64,000 nt of DNA. Source: Burkholderiales bacterium (GTDB taxonomy: Bacteria; Pseudomonadota; Gammaproteobacteria; Burkholderiales; Burkholderiaceae_B). The DNA is taken from the NCBI GenBank assembly GCA_027484315.1, contig JAIXTE010000021.1, forward strand, positions 1 to 64,000. The letters are read 5' to 3'. How positions within the stretch are numbered: the first letter of the stretch is position 1; each line of letters begins with the position of its first letter. Shown piece by piece: positions 60,226 to 64,000 of this stretch. A model generated the notes under the pieces. That model searched no databases and was not told the origin of the DNA. It worked only from the letters and a program-made list of their open reading frames with translations. Position numbers and translations under genes: made by a program.

Positions 60226-62217
60226 TTAGAACACAATGTTTGCGTAAATCAGCACACGTGCACTTTTTGATTCGCCGTCAGCATCAAAGCCAAGCGGACT
60301 AGGGTTCGGATTACTTCCAATTTTTTTGGCGAAGGCAATGTTCAAAGAACCTACTTCGGACTTCGCAAGGCTCGCGCCCACACCTGCGCCCTGTATGCCG
60401 TAGCTCTTGCCCATTTGGCGCTTTTGGCTGACATATCCGTAATCGTAGAAGCCGAATACATTGAAGTCACCGTAACTGGTCTTGCTGACCAGTTTGCGCA
60501 GTTCGAGATTGAGCAAGGCTCCGTCTTCACCAATGGCTTCCCCAGTGGGATAAGCGCGCACACCGTTGGGGCCACCGAGTTGGAACTGTTCAACCACGTC
60601 CAGATTCTTGTTGGCTGATTGACCCGAGAGTGCCGAATACAGGTTCCAGGTCCGGTCTTTGCTCAGAGGTGTCAGGCGAGCAAAGGCTGCATTGATCTTG
60701 TCGAACTTGCCCTGTGTGGCCAGGTCATCTGCCAGCACGGTGGGGGTTTTCAGGTTCACATTGCCAAGGCTGTAAGACACGCTCCATGAATTCTGCGCAC
60801 CCGACATCTCCGTGAAATTGCCATTCAAGCCTATGGTGGTCAGCTCGATCTTGCGATCTGCTGTGGGCACATTCAACAATTCGTTGAACACATCCTTGTC
60901 GTCATACACGAGCGAGGCCTGAATATTCTTGGTGGCCGAACGCACAATCGGATAGGTGCCGAACACGGAGGCCACATTGCTGCTACTGGCAATATTCAAC
61001 GGTGCAAACGCACCGCCAATGTTGACGTCAAGGTCCGCATAGGATGCGCCCAGCTTCAGCCCGGATGAACCCACTGGCGTTACACCAGTCAGCTTGGCGC
61101 TGCTGGATCCGCTGGTTTCAGTCAGATTCAGCATGAACAACTCACCGCGCCCAAAGGGACTGTTCAGGTTCAGTTGCGCGTTCAGGCGCCCTTCCCCGGA
61201 AAACTTGTTGCCATAGTTGTCGGCCGACACATTGCCGGTGAACAGGCTGTCTTCATCCACCTGTGCAGTCACAAAGGTGCTGCCAGGCTGCTGACCTGGA
61301 CCTAGGGTGGTCGTCATGGATTTAATACCAGCCAAGTCGCCTGCAAGGCGCACGGCACGGTCCAGTTCGTCGTTGCGAATGGGCTGACCCGGCAACACAG
61401 CTTTGCTCAAGATGGTTTCGATAATGGCTGGCAATACTCGTTCACCAGCAGTTTCCACAATCAGGCCATCGGTGCCTTTCTGACCATCCACAATACCTTC
61501 CAGCACCTGGATCTGGATTTTTCCGGAATCGATTTTTTGTGGTGGAAGGTAGGCTTGTGCCAAGGGATAGCCCAAACCGCGAAGGTACACCGCCAATTCA
61601 TCGGCCACGCCCTGAATTTGAGCAACTGACAGGTTCTTGTTGGTGTAGGGTTCAAGGATTGGGCGAATTTGCTCAGCCGACGCCACTGTCAATCCCTTGA
61701 TTTCAAACTCGTTCACAGCCAGTGTTGGGGATATGGTCTGACCGGAAGCCAAACCATTCACGGCAACAACAACCTGTCCATTCGAGAAGGCTGCACGCGA
61801 CACCTGAACCGAAGCATCTGGATGTCCGTTGTTGCGCAAATAATCGGCGACTTGGTGAACGGCCAGTTCAAATTCCGAAAACGACAAGTCACGGTCTTTC
61901 CAGGGTGACAGAATTTGATTGACCTCGTCAGCATCCACCAATGGATTGTTCTCGAACGCGAATCCTTTCACCGACAAGCGCAAGGTCGACAAATTGGTTT
62001 GTGTGCGCTGTTGATTGGCGCGTATGGTGGTTTTTTCCCGAAAGCGCTCGGGCAACTGCACCTGGTCACGTGCTGCAGCCTGCGAGTTGGCAGGCGATGC
62101 ATCATCGGCAGAAGCAGGATTTGCGTTCAACGTGGGGTGGATGGATGCATTCACCATCAACACCAGGGTGGCCGTGACGACGGATTTTTTACTCTTGCTG
62201 TTGTATCGCGCTTTCAT
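60226..62217 (-). CDS. TpsB outer-membrane transporter (ShlB/FhaC/HMW1B family)
   Basis: The 663-residue protein has an N-terminal export signal, a linker, two POTRA-like domains (about 75-155, RLSVKGFAFENNPLVDADEV; and 165-240, VNEFEIKGLTVASAEQIRPI) and a 16-strand-type barrel ending in an aromatic residue (IYANIVF). The family loop motif is LGGPNGVRAYPTGEAIGEDG near 540, with VRAY in place of the common VRGY. It binds the TPS domain of its TpsA in the periplasm and exports it. The tpsA gene follows by 36 bases; the adaptor gene precedes by 29 bases. Confidence 0.95.
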   Translation of the reverse strand: MKARYNSKSKKSVVTATLVLMVNASIHPTLNANPASADDASPANSQAAARDQVQLPERFREKTTIRANQQRTQTNLSTLRLSVKGFAFENNPLVDADEVNQILSPWKDRDLSFSEFELAVHQVADYLRNNGHPDASVQVSRAAFSNGQVVVAVNGLASGQTISPTLAVNEFEIKGLTVASAEQIRPILEPYTNKNLSVAQIQGVADELAVYLRGLGYPLAQAYLPPQKIDSGKIQIQVLEGIVDGQKGTDGLIVETAGERVLPAIIETILSKAVLPGQPIRNDELDRAVRLAGDLAGIKSMTTTLGPGQQPGSTFVTAQVDEDSLFTGNVSADNYGNKFSGEGRLNAQLNLNSPFGRGELFMLNLTETSGSSSAKLTGVTPVGSSGLKLGASYADLDVNIGGAFAPLNIASSSNVASVFGTYPIVRSATKNIQASLVYDDKDVFNELLNVPTADRKIELTTIGLNGNFTEMSGAQNSWSVSYSLGNVNLKTPTVLADDLATQGKFDKINAAFARLTPLSKDRTWNLYSALSGQSANKNLDVVEQFQLGGPNGVRAYPTGEAIGEDGALLNLELRKLVSKTSYGDFNVFGFYDYGYVSQKRQMGKSYGIQGAGVGASLAKSEVGSLNIAFAKKIGSNPNPSPLGFDADGESKSARVLIYANIVF

Positions 62218-62246
62218 CGGGAGTAATCCAGTTAATTGAATAGGGT

Positions 62247-62984
62247 TTAATTAAAATTTGCTTCGCACTGCAGGCCGGAAGGGATCTGGCTGCCAGGATT
62301 CGGAACGGACAGCCGCACTCGAAAGGTGCCGCTGGCTGGGTCTATCACCCTGTCAAGGCTGGTCACTTTGCCACTGACTTTTTTGTTCAACAGGGGGATG
62401 GAAACCTCTCGCACCTGCCCCTGCTTGAACTGACCGAACATTCGTGAGTTCACAACCAGCTCGACATTCAGTGGGTCGATTGCGGCAATCTTGAAAATCT
62501 TTTCCTGCTTGACGAGGTCACCGCGCGAACGGTACTTGTCGACAATCACGCCACTGATTGGGCTGACAATGGTGCGCAGCTTCAACTGCTGTTTTCGCTC
62601 TTCCAGCTCCAGCTTGGCAAGGTTGGTTTCAGTCTTGATCTCGTCCAGCTCGTGATCCGAAATGACGCGCTTCTGGTACAGGTCCTCATTTCGCCGCGCC
62701 TTGCGGTCACCAAACTCGGCGCGAGCCTCCTGGGTTTGTACCTGAGCCTGCTCAAGGCCTGTGTTCATCTTGGCAATCACCTGACCTGCTTTTACAAGCT
62801 CTCCCCGGTCCGCACTGACCACTTCCAGCACACCATCCAGCGGCGTACCCACGATCACCTCGTGCGAAGGCAACAAGAAGCAGGAACTGACCTGCCGTGT
62901 TGCAGAACTTTGCGCCCACACACCGCCACTGACCAAAGCCAGGCTTGCTGCGAGCGCTGCTGATTTCCAAAAACTGCCTTGCAT
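62247..62984 (-). CDS. HlyD-like periplasmic adaptor (membrane-fusion protein)
   Basis: The ATG at 62,984 (MQGSFWKSAALAASLALVSG) with AGG nine bases upstream gives 245 residues with a signal peptide ending VWA. The lipoyl-like half-motifs (VLEVVSADRGELVKAGQVIA; LRTIVSPISGVIVDKYRSRG) flank a coiled-coil hairpin at about 82-125, and a beta-barrel part follows. It is short for the family and has no inner-membrane transporter gene beside it. Instead it lies between the secA-like gene and tpsB, 25 and 29 bases away. That suggests it works with the export pair, but its partner is unknown. Confidence 0.85.
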   Translation of the reverse strand: MQGSFWKSAALAASLALVSGGVWAQSSATRQVSSCFLLPSHEVIVGTPLDGVLEVVSADRGELVKAGQVIAKMNTGLEQAQVQTQEARAEFGDRKARRNEDLYQKRVISDHELDEIKTETNLAKLELEERKQQLKLRTIVSPISGVIVDKYRSRGDLVKQEKIFKIAAIDPLNVELVVNSRMFGQFKQGQVREVSIPLLNKKVSGKVTSLDRVIDPASGTFRVRLSVPNPGSQIPSGLQCEANFN

Positions 62985-63009
62985 TGCTTTCATCCTGTTT
63001 AACAAATTC

Positions 63010-64000
63010 TTATTCCAATTGCCCGGAAAACGACAAAGACCGACGTGCCTGAAAGTCACTGCTGAGCATGCCGGCACGAATTTTTCTGTGTTGACGCTCA
63101 ACCGAGCGCTGATAAAACCTGCAAACCCACAAAGCCAATTGGTTGCTGACGCGTGATTCCGGGAATCGATGCAACAATTGGCGAAGCATGTTGACGACAA
63201 GCGGAGAACGGCCCTGAAACAGCTCGTCCTCCAGTGACAGCATTTCTTCACAGGTACCGGGGTCGCCCTGTCGGGCACAACGGCCTATCAACTGTCGGTC
63301 AACACGCTTGTTATCGTGGCGCTCCGTCAAAATGACATGCAGGCCACCTGCCTTGCGCACACCATCGCTTAAATGAATGTCAGTACCACGCCCAGCCATG
63401 TTGGTGGCAATCGTCACCTTGTCAGGCTCGCCGGCCTTGGCAACCAACTCTGATTCTTCTTTGTCGTTTTTGGCGTTTAACACCTGGTGATTGACGCCTG
63501 CTGCCAGAAAATGGATGGACAATTCTTCAGATGCCTTTACAGACCGAGTGCCCACCAGCACCGCCTGCCCTCGGGACAAGCGGGCTTTCACGCTATCAAC
63601 CACCGCCAGCCAGCGCATTTCGGATGTGACATAGACACGGCTGGGCAAATAAACACGCTTGTTTTTCAGGCGGGGTTGAATGCGGACCACCGGCAACCCA
63701 TAAACCTCGCCCATTTCCATGGCGACTTCCTTGCAGGTTCCGGTCATGCCGGAGAAATTCAGGTAACGCCTGAAAAAAAGCTGAAAGCTGATTTTGCCCA
63801 TGGTTTCTTTCTCTGGGCTGATGGGTACGCCTTCCTTGATTTCCATCAGTTGCTGCAAGCCCAGTTCCCAGGAACGGTCGGGCATGACACGACCTGTGTT
63901 CTCATCAATGATCATGATTTTCTCATCACGAATCAGATAATCCACATCGCGCTGAAAACCATAAATTGCACTAAGGGCACGCGTCACAATTTCCTCACGG
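63010..64000 (-). CDS. Divergent SecA-like ATPase, 5' end outside window
   Basis: The frame is open to the right edge, giving at least 330 residues of the C-terminal part. Motifs visible are DVDYLIRDEKIMIIDENTGR, NFSGMTGT near 80, helicase motif V/VI IATNMAGRGTDIHLSDGV near 195 and GGLHVILTERHDNKRVDRQL. The usual arginine-finger segment GRSGRQGDPGS reads GRCARQGDPGT. The protein ends soon after the second helicase fold (SFSGQLE), with no zinc-binding SEC-C tail. The shortened scaffold region and operon context with tpsB-tpsA mark it as an accessory, not housekeeping, SecA. It powers export across the inner membrane in the family. Confidence 0.85.
   Translation of the reverse strand, partial: REEIVTRALSAIYGFQRDVDYLIRDEKIMIIDENTGRVMPDRSWELGLQQLMEIKEGVPISPEKETMGKISFQLFFRRYLNFSGMTGTCKEVAMEMGEVYGLPVVRIQPRLKNKRVYLPSRVYVTSEMRWLAVVDSVKARLSRGQAVLVGTRSVKASEELSIHFLAAGVNHQVLNAKNDKEESELVAKAGEPDKVTIATNMAGRGTDIHLSDGVRKAGGLHVILTERHDNKRVDRQLIGRCARQGDPGTCEEMLSLEDELFQGRSPLVVNMLRQLLHRFPESRVSNQLALWVCRFYQRSVERQHRKIRAGMLSSDFQARRSLSFSGQLE

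Noticed and set aside
63010-64000. Housekeeping SecA
   Set aside because: No C-terminal zinc-binding tail, an altered GRSGRQGD motif, a shortened C-terminal scaffold and linkage to tpsB-tpsA argue for an accessory paralogue, though the missing N-terminal half prevents certainty.

Overview
The window looks like a chromosomal segment of a Gram-negative betaproteobacterium of the order Burkholderiales. Limnobacter or a close relative is my best guess, from the moderate GC content, the protein flavour and the mixture of DUF1329, YaeQ, WbqC and two-partner secretion genes. The genus is not proven by anything I can compute here. I found no rRNA, tRNA, CRISPR array, transposase or integrase.

Region 1 (1-20,260, all minus strand) is a nearly complete type III secretion system (T3SS). 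In transcription order it reads sctV-D-N-O-Q-R-S-T-U-I-J-K-L-C-W, then a chaperone-like gene, an sctP-position gene, a small rod-like gene, the needle gene sctF, two tiny unknown genes, a 403-residue likely secreted protein, a YopB/SipB-type and a YopD-type translocator, and a tip- or translocator-like gene cut by the left edge. Most junctions are ATGA or GTGA overlaps, so the cluster probably forms one or two long transcripts. I see no translocator chaperone (SycD/SicA type), regulator or pilotin; these may lie left of the window. sctQ carries an in-frame internal start expected to give the short C-terminal isoform. An FAD-dependent oxidoreductase gene lies just upstream of sctV.

Region 2 (21,750-39,200) is mostly housekeeping and metabolic: metH, a repeat-rich 714-base non-coding gap, a lipase-like lipoprotein, an acyltransferase, a small isolated gene whose product resembles a T3SS substrate, a DUF3455 protein, a flavin-reductase-like protein, a dicarboxylate/glutamate symporter, YaeQ, a DUF1329 protein plus a lipoprotein divergent from a TetR regulator, a photolyase-family protein with an altered tryptophan triad, and UppP.

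Region 3 (39,408-45,857, plus strand) is a surface-glycan or glycosylation operon. It holds a sugar aminotransferase, a GT41/HMW1C-like glycosyltransferase, a methyltransferase, a second aminotransferase, a shortened aminotransferase paralogue lacking the PLP lysine, and a WbqC protein. It meets, tail to tail, an SDR gene followed by a TIGR02450/lipocalin pair.

Region 4 (48,004-64,000) is a second export region. On the plus strand, a 907-residue exported protein with a jacalin-like lectin end is followed by a TPR-secretin fusion. Convergent to it, across a strong bidirectional terminator, is a minus-strand operon: a divergent SecA-like ATPase (cut by the right edge), an HlyD-like periplasmic adaptor, a TpsB transporter and a 2482-residue TpsA adhesin. 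The combination of an accessory SecA, a periplasmic adaptor and two-partner secretion, next to a secretin and a lectin-like protein, with an HMW1C-like glycosyltransferase 10 kb away, is the most unusual arrangement in the window.
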